Origin: an uncultured Clostridia bacterium
Lineage (GTDB): Bacteria; Bacillota; Clostridia; Christensenellales; CALWSW01
Reading direction: 5' to 3'
Length of the DNA: 8,278 nt
Assembly (NCBI GenBank): GCA_937874755.1
Contig: CALNBC010000158.1
Coordinates: 1-8,278 of the forward strand
Shown here piece by piece: positions 1 through 7,486 of this stretch (position 1 is the first letter of the stretch; each line of letters starts with the position of its first letter). Below the pieces are notes generated by a model. That model searched no databases, was not told where the DNA came from, and saw only the letters and a list, made by a program, of their open reading frames with translations. The position numbers and the translations under genes were made by a program.

Positions 1-21
1 AGACGTGTGCTCTTCCGATCT
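1..21. other. Residual Illumina TruSeq read-2 adapter (not genomic)
   Basis: The first 21 bases match the 3' end of the standard Illumina TruSeq read-2 adapter and finish with GCTCTTCCGATCT. Genomic sequence begins at base 22, in the middle of pstC. A GTG codon at 5-7 lies inside the adapter and happens to be in frame with pstC, so any pstC start placed there is an artefact and its first six residues are adapter-encoded. Confidence 0.96.
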
Positions 22-511
22 CTCCATTGTATACGGATTCTTTGGCATGGCGGCGATTGTGCCCATTTTCGGAAACAGCATAATGTCCGCCAGCATACTG
101 CTTGGCATTATGATACTCCCTACCATCATCGGACTTGCGGAAAGCGCCCTTCGCGCGGTGCCCGAAAGTTACTACGAAGGCGCGCTCGCCCTCGGCGCGG
201 GGCATTACCGCAGCGTTTTTAAGGTCGTGCTGCCCGCCGCAAAATCAGGAGTACTCGCCGCGGTAATACTGGGCATAGGCCGCGCAATCGGCGAGACTAT
301 GGCAGTCATCATGGTCGCGGGCAACCAGGCGCGCATGCCGGTATCGCTCTTCAAAGGAGTGAGGACGCTGACCGCCAACATAGTTCTCGAAATGGGCTAC
401 GCGGCGGACCTGCACTGGGACGCACTCATCGCCACGGGCGTTGTGCTGTTCGTGTTCATACTTATTATCAACCTTAGCTTTTCCGCTATAAAGAGAAAGG
501 AAAAGATATGA
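22..511 (+). CDS. pstC: Phosphate ABC transporter permease PstC (5'-truncated)
   Basis: This is the C-terminal part (about 163 residues) of one of the two membrane subunits of the high-affinity phosphate importer, which pairs with PstA to form the channel. Visible are hydrophobic membrane segments, the cytoplasmic EAA coupling loop (about 176-250, EGALALGAGHYRSVF followed by LPAAKSG) that docks onto the ATPase PstB, and the following GRAIGETMA motif typical of Pst permeases. The protein ends with a membrane segment and a basic tail (KRKEKI). Family members are usually about 290-310 residues, so roughly the first half is missing. The loss is caused by the contig edge and adapter, not by a mutation. 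The stop overlaps the pstA start by four bases (ATGA), implying translational coupling. pstS, which normally lies upstream, is outside the window. PstC rather than PstA is chosen because a clear PstA follows it. Confidence 0.95.
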
Positions 512-1334
512 GGAACAAGCGCTCAGAAGGTGCGATGGCGGCTATCACTTGGATAGGCGCCATCTTGACCATCGGAATACTGCTATACATAATAGGCTTC
601 ATACTGATAAAGGGGCTCCCCCACCTCAAGCCCTCGCTTTTTGCCCTCGAGTACAACAGCGAGAACGTATCCATGCTGCCGGCGATAATCACCACCATCA
701 TAATGACGATAATCGCCCTCATAATCGCTGTGCCGTTGGGGGTTTGTGCCGCCATCTACCTCGTGGAATACGCCAAGCGCGGCAACAAAGCGGTTACGCT
801 GATTCGCATGACCACCGAGACGCTCTCGGGCATACCCTCCATAGTATACGGTCTTTTCGGCTTGCTGTTCTTTGTAACGTATCTGGGTTGGGGGTATTCG
901 GTGCTGGCGGGCGCATTTACCATGTCCATCATGATACTCCCCCTCATCATACGCTCTAGCGAAGAAGCGCTAAGGGCAGTGCCGGACAGTTTCCGTGAAG
1001 GCTCCTTCGGCCTGGGCGCGGGCAAGTTGCGCACCGTCGCCAAAATAGTGCTTCCGACGGCTACCCCGGGCATCCTCTCGGGCATCATACTTGCGGTGGG
1101 GCGCATAGTCGGCGAAACGGCGGCGCTCATTTATACGGCGGGCACCGTAGCGCAGATTCCGGTCAGCCCCATGCAGTCCGCCCGCACGCTCGCGGTGCAC
1201 ATGTACGCCCTCTCCAGCGAGGGACTGCACACCAACGAAGCTTACGCCACAGCTGTGGTGCTGCTCATAGTCGTCATACTAATCAACCTGGCTTCCACTA
1301 AGTTGGCTGGGCGATTCGGAGGAAAAGCACAGGG

Positions 1335-1338
<4 letters not shown>
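508..1338 (+). CDS. pstA: Phosphate ABC transporter permease PstA
   Basis: This is the second membrane subunit of the Pst importer, 276 residues, which is normal for the family. Hydrophobic segments lie at about residues 11-36, 56-87, 110-149, 188-213 and 246-263. The EAA loop is at about 164-188 ([16 protein letters not shown] then LPTATPG), followed by [15 protein letters not shown], the motif shared with PstC. The ATG at 508 overlaps the pstC stop by four bases and has an AAAGG ribosome site at 496-500. A second in-frame ATG at 535 is possible, but it has no better ribosome site and would break the coupled junction. Its own stop overlaps the pstB start in the same ATGA way. Together with PstC it forms the phosphate channel in the cytoplasmic membrane. 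Confidence 0.97.
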
Positions 1339-2086
<748 letters not shown>

Positions 2087-2087
<1 letters not shown>

Positions 2088-2746
2088 TGCGCAGTCGGTT
2101 CGATGATTTACTTACTACCCTAAACAACAGCATGATAGAAATGGGCGCGCTGGTAGAGCGGGCAATTTCCCAAGCTTCCCAGGCACTACTGGAGCAGGAT
2201 GCCGAGATTGCCAGGCGCGTAATGGAAGGCGATGAAGCCATCGACCAGATGGAAAAGGAAATAGAGGGCCTTTGCCTCAAACTCCTGTTGCAGCAGCAGC
2301 CTGTAGCGAAGGACCTTCGCCAGATTTCTACGGCGCTCAAGATGATTACCGACATGGAGCGGATTGGCGACCAGGCGGCGGATATTTCAGAAATATGCCT
2401 TTACCTCGCCAATGAGCATCAGATAATCGCAAAGCAGGAACACATCCAGCAGATGTCCAAGGTGACCATAAAAATGGTGACCGGCGCTATCGACGCTTTC
2501 GTCAAGAAGGATAGAGAACTCGCCGATTGGGTCATCGCCCAGGACGACGAGGTCGACGCTTTGTATACTGCCGTCAAGAAGGATTTGATAAACCTCATAC
2601 ACGACAATGTGGAAAACGGAGAGCAGGCGTTCGACCTGCTTCAGATTGCAAAGTACTACGAGCGCATCGGCGACCACGCCGTCAACCTCGCGGAATGGGT
2701 CATCTTCTCGATAACCGGCGAGCACAAGAACAAGCGTGTGCTCTGA
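2087..2746 (+). CDS. phoU: Phosphate signalling protein PhoU
   Basis: This cytoplasmic all-helical regulator is 219 residues, the usual length. It has the PhoU duplication: two three-helix bundles, each carrying the conserved ERIGD metal-binding motif, here at 91-95 (DMERIGDQAADI) and 192-196 (YERIGDHAVNLAE). In characterised systems PhoU connects the Pst transporter to the PhoR kinase and suppresses the Pho response when phosphate is plentiful. Its position between pstB and phoB-phoR fits this role. The ATG at 2087 overlaps the pstB stop (TAATG), with a GGGGAGG ribosome site at 2072-2078, eight bases upstream. The gene is intact. Confidence 0.97.
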
Positions 2747-2760
2747 TGAGGACTGCAATT

Positions 2761-2769
2761 GGGAGGTGA
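2761..2769 (+). promoter_or_regulatory. Ribosome binding site that fixes the phoB TTG start
   Basis: GGGAGGTGA is a near-perfect anti-Shine-Dalgarno complement. It ends four bases before the TTG at 2774. An earlier in-frame TTG at 2759 lies just before and partly inside this site and would encode the site itself (GlyGlyAsp), so 2774 is preferred. The mature protein then begins MQKIYIVEDD, as response regulators usually do. Confidence 0.85.
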
Positions 2770-2773
2770 CGCT

Positions 2774-3451
2774 TTGCAAAAAATTTACATTGTCGAGGAC
2801 GACGACAACATCCGCAAGATGGTATACTACGCGCTGTCCATGGGGGGATTCGACGCTTTGGGCTTCGAAGACGGCGAAGCGTTCTGGGAGGAATTAAAAA
2901 AAGAGATGCCCTCCCTGGTTCTTCTGGACATATTGTTGCCGGGTGAAGACGGCATATCCATACTCAAAAGGCTGAAGCAGTCCGACAAGACCGCTAAGCT
3001 GCCCGTAATAATGCTGACGGCCAAGGGCGCAGAATACGACCGCATCAAAGGGTTGGACATGGGCGCGGACGATTATATCACCAAACCCTTTTCGGTGATG
3101 GAGGCGCTCTCGCGCATCAAAGCGGTGCTTCGCCGTTGCGGAGCGGAACCCCAAAAGGTGACAACACTTCAAGTGGGAGACATTACGCTGCACGAGGACA
3201 AACGCACCGTGCGGGCGGATGAAAATGACGTAGAACTCACCTTCAAGGAGTTTGAACTGTTGCGCTGCCTCATGGCGAACGAGGGGATCGCCCTCTCGAG
3301 GGACAAGCTCTTGGAGCAGGTCTGGGGATTCGACTACAACGGCGAGAGCCGCACGGTGGACATGCACATAAAATCCCTGCGCCAGAAGCTGGGCGATAGC
3401 GGCAAGCTCATTAAGACTGTGCGCAACGTTGGCTACAAGTTAGGGGGGTGA
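2774..3451 (+). CDS. phoB: OmpR/PhoB-family response regulator (PhoB, also called PhoP in Firmicutes)
   Basis: This is a DNA-binding response regulator of 225 residues from the TTG start at 2774. The receiver domain (about 1-118) has the acidic pocket Glu8-Asp9-Asp10, phosphoacceptor Asp52 (LLDILLPGEDG), the switch Thr82 (MLTAKG) and Lys104 (TKPF). The winged-helix domain (about 130-223) carries the OmpR-type features LTFKEFELL, LSRDKLLEQVWG, RTVDMHIKSLRQKLG and TVRNVGYKL. It should be phosphorylated by the adjacent kinase PhoR and activate phosphate-starvation genes. The assignment as PhoB rests on its place between phoU and a PhoR-type kinase, since family similarity alone would not separate it from other OmpR-type regulators. 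It starts 27 bases after the phoU stop, in the same transcript. The start is TTG, as in phoR, with a very strong ribosome site. Confidence 0.94.
   Translation: MQKIYIVEDDDNIRKMVYYALSMGGFDALGFEDGEAFWEELKKEMPSLVLLDILLPGEDGISILKRLKQSDKTAKLPVIMLTAKGAEYDRIKGLDMGADDYITKPFSVMEALSRIKAVLRRCGAEPQKVTTLQVGDITLHEDKRTVRADENDVELTFKEFELLRCLMANEGIALSRDKLLEQVWGFDYNGESRTVDMHIKSLRQKLGDSGKLIKTVRNVGYKLGG
3443..3451 (+). promoter_or_regulatory. Ribosome binding site of phoR, overlapping the phoB stop
   Basis: GGGGGGTGA lies over the last phoB codons and includes the phoB TGA stop (3449-3451). It sits directly before the phoR TTG at 3455. The arrangement implies that ribosomes finishing phoB reinitiate on phoR, and it supports the TTG as the genuine start. 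Confidence 0.8.
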
Positions 3452-3454
3452 CGG

Positions 3455-5134
3455 TTGAAAAAGCAAGTCTTCATCAGCATGTGCGTGCTGACGGTATTCT
3501 GCTTTCTCCTCACATCGGTAGCCCTCTGCTTGATTTTTTACGGGAAATACTCGGCAGATACCAGAATCGAGCTTAAAAACATCGCAGATGTGTTCAGGGA
3601 AGAAACGTCCCAGGACACCGCGGATGTTTTTTTGCGCTCAAAGCGAAAAGACATTCGCATCACCCTAATCGCCCAAGACGGCACTGTGACGTTTGACAGC
3701 ATCCCCCCCGCCGCAAACATGGAGAACCACGCGGACCGCGAGGAAGTAATCAGCGCTTTGGCAAGCGGCGTGGGCGAGAGCGACCGCTACTCCGAAACCC
3801 GCAGCGAGGTAACCCATTATTACGCGGTGAGTATGGCGGACGGCAGCGTTTTCAGGGTGTCGAAGGCGGTCAAAACCGCGCTAGGCATGTTTTTTGAAGC
3901 GCTGCCCGCTCTATTGCTGCTGGGAGCCGCCCTACTCGTCGCGGAGTACTTTCTTTCAAAAAAGCTGACCAAGCACCTGCTTGAGCCCATCAACAACGTG
4001 GACATGAACGCAAGTACAGTTGTTCCCCCCTACGAGGAGCTGGAGCCCTTCGCTGCAAAATTCGCCGAGCGACGCAAAAAGCTAAGGCGGGAGCTGAACG
4101 AAATCAGTTCGAGGAAGGGCACCGTCGAAGCCATACTAGACAATATGAGCGAAGGTATAATACTCGTGGGGGACGGTGGGGTCGTGCTGACAGTGAACAA
4201 GTGCGCGGCGGCGTTTTTTGATGTGCCCTTCCCCACTTCGGGCAAAAACATACTCGAGCTCTTTCGGAATGCGGACATTTTAGAGCACCTTCGCAGCGCG
4301 CTCGCGGGCAATCGGGAAGAAATGAACCTCCAGCGCGACGACAGAACCTATCACGCCCTTTTCAGCCCCGTTTTGAGCGGCGGCGCAATAATACTGTTCA
4401 TGGATGTCACCGAGGCGGTCAAGGCCGAGACTTTGCGGCGAGAGTTCTCCGCAAACGTATCCCACGAGCTAAAGACCCCCCTTACCACCATATATGGTCA
4501 TGCCGAAATGCTGTACAACGGAATGGTCAAGGATGAGGACAAGCGTTCTTTCTACGGCCATATCAAGGACGAGACCGGCCGCCTGATAGCGCTGATAGAA
4601 GACATACTCATGATTTCTCGGCTAGACGAGGGCGCAGGGCAGGAGTTATTCGAGGAGGTCGATCTTTCGGAGGTAATCGCCGTAACGGTGGAATCCATCA
4701 CCCCCAAGGCACAAGCAAACGGCGTTACCTTCCGCGTATCCGCGGAAAACGCCTTTATGCGGGCGAACCGCTCCCAGATGTACGAACTTTTGTATAATCT
4801 GATAGACAACGCTATCAAATACAATAAGCAGGGTGGAACCGTCAGCATCAATGCCGTCGGCGAGGGAGAGACTTTGACCTTAACCGTTGCGGACAGCGGT
4901 ATCGGCATCCCAAAGCAAGCCCAGGAGCGCATTTTCGAGCGTTTTTACAGGGTGGACAGGTCGCGCTCCAAAAAGACCGGCGGCACGGGGTTAGGACTGG
5001 CAATAGCCAAGCATATCGTGCTCGTACACCGCGGCAGCATAGAGCTCAGCAGCGAAGTCGGCAAGGGAACTACGATAACCTTCCGCTTCGCAAAGCTGCA
5101 AAATCACCCCAACCAACAGCAAAGCATGCAATAA
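3455..5134 (+). CDS. phoR: PhoR-type membrane sensor histidine kinase
   Basis: This is the sensor kinase partner of PhoB, 559 residues, starting with TTG three bases after the phoB stop. Order of parts: membrane segment 1 (about 7-29), an extracellular sensor region (about 30-144), membrane segment 2 (about 145-167), a short degenerate HAMP-like linker beginning LLEPINNV, a PAS domain (about 222-320, starting AILDNMSEGIILV), a HisKA domain with phospho-acceptor His337 (FSANVSHELKTPLTT), and an ATPase domain. The ATPase domain has the N box (YNLIDNAIKYN, Asn448/Asn452), G1 DSGIGIP (480-486), F box ERFYRVDRS and G2 GGTGLGLA (509-516). All catalytic motifs are intact. It is expected to phosphorylate PhoB when phosphate is low, and PhoU/Pst are expected to restrain it. 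The tail after FRFAKLQN is short and Gln-rich (NQQQSMQ). The link to phosphate comes from the operon. The extracellular domain alone does not reveal a ligand. Confidence 0.95.
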   Translation: MKKQVFISMCVLTVFCFLLTSVALCLIFYGKYSADTRIELKNIADVFREETSQDTADVFLRSKRKDIRITLIAQDGTVTFDSIPPAANMENHADREEVISALASGVGESDRYSETRSEVTHYYAVSMADGSVFRVSKAVKTALGMFFEALPALLLLGAALLVAEYFLSKKLTKHLLEPINNVDMNASTVVPPYEELEPFAAKFAERRKKLRRELNEISSRKGTVEAILDNMSEGIILVGDGGVVLTVNKCAAAFFDVPFPTSGKNILELFRNADILEHLRSALAGNREEMNLQRDDRTYHALFSPVLSGGAIILFMDVTEAVKAETLRREFSANVSHELKTPLTTIYGHAEMLYNGMVKDEDKRSFYGHIKDETGRLIALIEDILMISRLDEGAGQELFEEVDLSEVIAVTVESITPKAQANGVTFRVSAENAFMRANRSQMYELLYNLIDNAIKYNKQGGTVSINAVGEGETLTLTVADSGIGIPKQAQERIFERFYRVDRSRSKKTGGTGLGLAIAKHIVLVHRGSIELSSEVGKGTTITFRFAKLQNHPNQQQSMQ

Positions 5135-5147
5135 CCGAAACAGCCTC

Positions 5148-5178
5148 GGCGCGGGAAATAATCCCGCGCCATTGTTTT
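5148..5178 (+). terminator. Rho-independent terminator of the pst-pho operon
   Basis: A perfect 9-bp G+C-rich stem (GGCGCGGGA at 5148-5156 pairing with TCCCGCGCC at 5162-5170) with a five-base AATAA loop is followed by ATTGTTTT. It begins 13 bases after the phoR stop and separates the phosphate operon from the sortase gene, which has its own promoter. Confidence 0.85.
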
Positions 5179-5298
5179 GCGAGAAGGGAGCAAGGAGCGC
5201 GCGCTCGAGGGTAAAAAACAGGTTAAATAGGCGCACGGGCGCTCGGTAAAAAGTGGAATCGCGTTGGGCGTTGAATAGTAAACAATCTATGTATATTC

Positions 5299-5327
5299 TT
5301 GATAACGTTTTTTTTTCGGGCTATAAT
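5299..5327 (+). promoter_or_regulatory. Near-consensus SigA promoter for the sortase gene, T9 in the spacer
   Basis: TTGATA (5299-5304) and TATAAT (5322-5327) are separated by exactly 17 bases, the optimal spacing for the housekeeping sigma factor. The predicted transcript start is about 5334, giving a leader of roughly 25 bases. The spacer contains nine consecutive T (5308-5316). Loss or gain of a T by slippage would change the spacing and hence promoter strength. The sequence and spacing are directly visible; the activity is inferred. Confidence 0.85.
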
Positions 5328-5357
5328 CAGTAAAGCACTACGAAAGGGATAATGTAT

Positions 5358-6158
5358 ATGAAAAAACGCTATTTACACATAATGCTTGCGTTGCTTGTCG
5401 CCGCGCTCACACTTGCTGGTTGTGCCGGCGGCGCCGCAGGCGACTTGAGCGGTGACTATATTGACGCACCTAACCTTCCCGAAAACGCCACCGCCGTTCC
5501 GGTAACCACGCCCTTTGCGAGTGACGACCCCTTGGCGGACGTCGCCGTGCCGGACGGCATACCCGATGTCGACGATAAAGGTCAGGCCGAAAAGCTGAAC
5601 TACGAGCGTGATTACCAATCTTATGCCGCAGAGAACAGCGATGTCGTGGGCTGGGTTTCCGTGCCGAACACCATCATCGAATACCCTGTGGTAATAGCGG
5701 AGGATAACGAGTACTACCTGCACTACAACTACAAAAAAGAAAAGTCCAAGTCCGGCGCGGTATTCATGGACTACCGCAATTCGGATTTTGAGAATGCCCG
5801 TCACGTCATCGTCTACGGGCACAACATGCGCAACGGCACCATGTTCCACGACCTCAACAGCTACAAGTACAAGGATTTCTTCAACCAGAATCCCGTTATC
5901 TCCTTCTATTACAAGGGCGAGAAGTACGAATACGAGATATTCGCCGCCGATGTCGTGCTGGCGGACATTAACTTCATTCGCACCAAGTTCAAGAGCGATG
6001 AGGATTTTGTCGATTACTTCGCGGAGTTAAAGTCGTTCAGCAAATTTGAGAACGACGTGACGGTCGGGGCGAACGACCAAGTGCTCACGCTTTCGACCTG
6101 CACCTACGAATACGACGATTCCCGCTTCATAGTCCAAGCAAGGCGAGTCAAGGATTAA
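5358..6158 (+). CDS. Class B sortase, predicted lipoprotein
   Basis: This is a cysteine transpeptidase of the sortase B family, 266 residues from the ATG at 5358. That start is preferred over the ATG at 5352 because AAAGGG (5343-5348) is nine bases from it but only three from the earlier one. The N-terminus (MKKRY, hydrophobic core, then LAGC with Cys22) is a lipoprotein signal peptide. A Pro/Asp/Thr-rich linker to about residue 80 follows. The catalytic domain opens with the class B pattern DVVGWVSVPNTIIEYPV and GAVFMDYRN. The catalytic triad is visible: His155 (VIVYGHNM), Cys248 (TLSTCTYEY) and Arg256 (DSRFIVQAR), with the Cys+8 Arg spacing seen in clostridial SrtB. Sortases cleave a C-terminal sorting signal and attach proteins to peptidoglycan. 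No substrate with such a signal is visible in the window. The gene is a single-gene unit with its own promoter and terminator. The lipid anchor, in place of a simple membrane helix, is unusual. Confidence 0.93.
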   Translation: MKKRYLHIMLALLVAALTLAGCAGGAAGDLSGDYIDAPNLPENATAVPVTTPFASDDPLADVAVPDGIPDVDDKGQAEKLNYERDYQSYAAENSDVVGWVSVPNTIIEYPVVIAEDNEYYLHYNYKKEKSKSGAVFMDYRNSDFENARHVIVYGHNMRNGTMFHDLNSYKYKDFFNQNPVISFYYKGEKYEYEIFAADVVLADINFIRTKFKSDEDFVDYFAELKSFSKFENDVTVGANDQVLTLSTCTYEYDDSRFIVQARRVKD

Positions 6159-6208
6159 AGGCACATCACCCTGCAAAAAGGCTCCCAGCCGGCTCAATAA
6201 ATAACAAT

Positions 6209-6246
6209 AAACGGCACAGCCGAATGAAGCTGCGCCGTTTTTCTTG
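6209..6246. terminator. Terminator between convergent sortase and glycosyltransferase genes
   Basis: A 12-bp stem with one A-C mismatch (6209-6220 with 6229-6240; core ACGGCACAGC against GCTGCGCCGT) and an eight-base loop is followed on the plus strand by TTTTTCTT, so it ends the sortase transcript. On the minus strand the hairpin is followed by TTTATTGTTATTTATT, a weaker T-rich tail. It may therefore also terminate the glycosyltransferase transcript coming from the other side. Confidence 0.85.
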
Positions 6247-6259
6247 TCCGTATGCGTGG

Positions 6260-7417
6260 CTAAGTCTGTCTGAATATCGACCTTTGCGGATAGTAGCGCT
6301 CCAACCAGGCTAGCTCGTCGCGCTTATCGTTGGGCTCATACCAGCCGCTGTCAAACAGCCTGTTCAACCTTTGGAAATATTCCTCGTACATTTTGCCCAC
6401 GCGCTCCATGGAGTAGTTGTCTTGTGCCCACTTCCTGCACGCCTTGGGCTTTATGCGCGATATGTTGTTCACCGCCCAGCAAAACTCCTCAAATGTTCTG
6501 CAGCGATAACCCGTCACGCCGTGCAGCACCGTCTCGGGGAACGCGCCCCAATCCGAAGTGATGACGGGCGTGCCGCAAAGCTGCGCTTCTACGTTTACCC
6601 CACCGAAAGGTTCGAGGTAATAAGTCGGCATCAGCACTGCCTTTGCGTTGCTCAAAAGCTCTGCCCGCTCCGAAGGACCGACTGCCGGGTGGTATACGAT
6701 GTGCTTCTCGTCGCCCAAATAGATACCCTCGTTGGGATTATTAAGGGAGCCTTGACCGACTATGTAAAGCTGGTTGCCGGTCTTCTTAGCGACGTCCGAG
6801 GCGACCTGCACACCCTTTCGGTTTATTATCCTGCCGAAGTACAGTAGGTAATCCTGCTTGTGAGGGTTGAACGGGAAATCCGCCAAGTCGAAATAGTTGG
6901 GTATCACCGCATCGTACCATACCCCGTCGTCTATCCTGAGTAGTCCGTAAATATAGTGCATCCAGGCATAGGACTCGAACACCCTATGGTCGGAAAAAAC
7001 ACCCGAATAGCCTATTCCCGGCTCGACAGTGAGCAGCCCCACCGCGTCGGCGATGGATTTTTGGTAAACTCCCATGGGGCATAGGAGCATATCGCGCTCC
7101 TGTTTGCGCTCGAGTATTCCTTCTATTGCGTTTTTGTTGAATGTTTGGTGCGCCCAATCGTTCGGATCCTGTTTGAAAAAATGCTTTGACCTGTCGTAGT
7201 CACCGTAAGAGCGGCGAAGGTCCTCTTGCGTCGATACTTGGACGAACTCGTCGCACTCGACCTGAGACCCTTCGACGCCGTAAAAATAGACGGTGTGCCC
7301 GTATTTCTTTATCATTTTGGCAAGCTTGATGATTTTCTGGGTGTAAGCGCAGGATGAATTGTCCTTGTGCGTCTCCAAATGGGCAAGCCCCAAAAAATGA
7401 AACCTCAATTTTGACAT
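6260..7417 (-). CDS. GT4-type (GT-B fold) glycosyltransferase
   Basis: This is a predicted cytoplasmic retaining glycosyltransferase of 385 residues that transfers a sugar from a nucleotide donor. The C-terminal half has the GT4 pattern: YFGRIINRKGV with the donor-phosphate residues Arg196 and Lys201, LYIVGQGS, and the E-x7-E motif EPFGGVNVE (Glu269/Glu277) followed by AQLCGTPVITSDWGAFPE. The N-terminal half carries the acceptor side and has no signal peptide or membrane helix. The ATG at 7417 is chosen because a GGGGAGAGGT ribosome site precedes it. Longer in-frame starts up to 7483 would encode a Cys/Arg-rich leader (MRCNGMRCNV) drawn from a hairpin, so they are unlikely. It lies just downstream of the collagen-like gene on the same strand, which suggests it decorates that protein. 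Donor and acceptor sugars cannot be told from the sequence. A role in other glycoconjugates is possible. Confidence 0.9.
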   Translation of the reverse strand: MSKLRFHFLGLAHLETHKDNSSCAYTQKIIKLAKMIKKYGHTVYFYGVEGSQVECDEFVQVSTQEDLRRSYGDYDRSKHFFKQDPNDWAHQTFNKNAIEGILERKQERDMLLCPMGVYQKSIADAVGLLTVEPGIGYSGVFSDHRVFESYAWMHYIYGLLRIDDGVWYDAVIPNYFDLADFPFNPHKQDYLLYFGRIINRKGVQVASDVAKKTGNQLYIVGQGSLNNPNEGIYLGDEKHIVYHPAVGPSERAELLSNAKAVLMPTYYLEPFGGVNVEAQLCGTPVITSDWGAFPETVLHGVTGYRCRTFEEFCWAVNNISRIKPKACRKWAQDNYSMERVGKMYEEYFQRLNRLFDSGWYEPNDKRDELAWLERYYPQRSIFRQT

Positions 7418-7421
7418 TGTG

Positions 7422-7433
7422 CTACCTCTCCCC
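7422..7433 (-). promoter_or_regulatory. Ribosome binding site fixing the glycosyltransferase start
   Basis: Read on the minus strand this is GGGGAGAGGTAG, with the core AGAGGT ending six bases before the ATG at 7417. No comparable site precedes the upstream in-frame ATG codons near 7468 and 7483, so the shorter 385-residue protein is preferred. Confidence 0.8.
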
Positions 7434-7435
7434 TT

Positions 7436-7476
7436 TATTAAAGAGCAACGGGATACGTTGCACCGCATCCCGTTGC
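7436..7476 (-). terminator. Hairpin after the collagen-like gene, terminator or attenuator ahead of the glycosyltransferase
   Basis: A 13-bp stem with one mismatch (7445-7457 GCAACGGGATACG with 7464-7476 CGCATCCCGTTGC) and a six-base loop lies 10 bases past the collagen stop. On the minus strand it is followed by TCTTTAATA, a short and imperfect U-tract. It sits immediately before the glycosyltransferase ribosome site. No convincing promoter is visible between hairpin and start codon, so the downstream gene probably depends on readthrough. Confidence 0.65.
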
Positions 7477-7486
7477 ATCGCATTCG

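Noticed and set aside
3703..3709. C7 run inside phoR (also T7 at 3627-3633, and A7 at 2896-2902 in phoB) as possible frameshift switches
   Set aside because: Runs of seven are not rare in coding DNA of this composition, all three genes are in frame, and nothing else suggests switching.
5195..5206. Perfect 12-base palindrome GAGCGCGCGCTC in the phoR-sortase gap
   Set aside because: It is alternating CG sequence with no loop to form a hairpin and no second copy, so not enough to call an operator.
5352..5357. Earlier ATG for the sortase at 5352
   Set aside because: It is only three bases from the AAAGGG ribosome site. The ATG at 5358 has nine-base spacing and begins MKKR, typical of a signal peptide.
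5373..5849. 158-residue minus-strand open frame inside the sortase gene
   Set aside because: It lies antisense over a well-supported catalytic gene, is Val/His-rich without recognisable motifs, and looks like a codon-bias shadow.
7430..7466. Possible minus-strand promoter (TGCAAC, 16-base gap, TAATAA) for the glycosyltransferase
   Set aside because: Both boxes are poor, and transcription would begin inside or past the ribosome site.
7418..7483. Upstream in-frame starts of the glycosyltransferase giving 22 extra residues (MRCNGMRCNV...)
   Set aside because: The extra codons derive from the hairpin arms, lack a ribosome site, and would bury the strong site found just before 7417.
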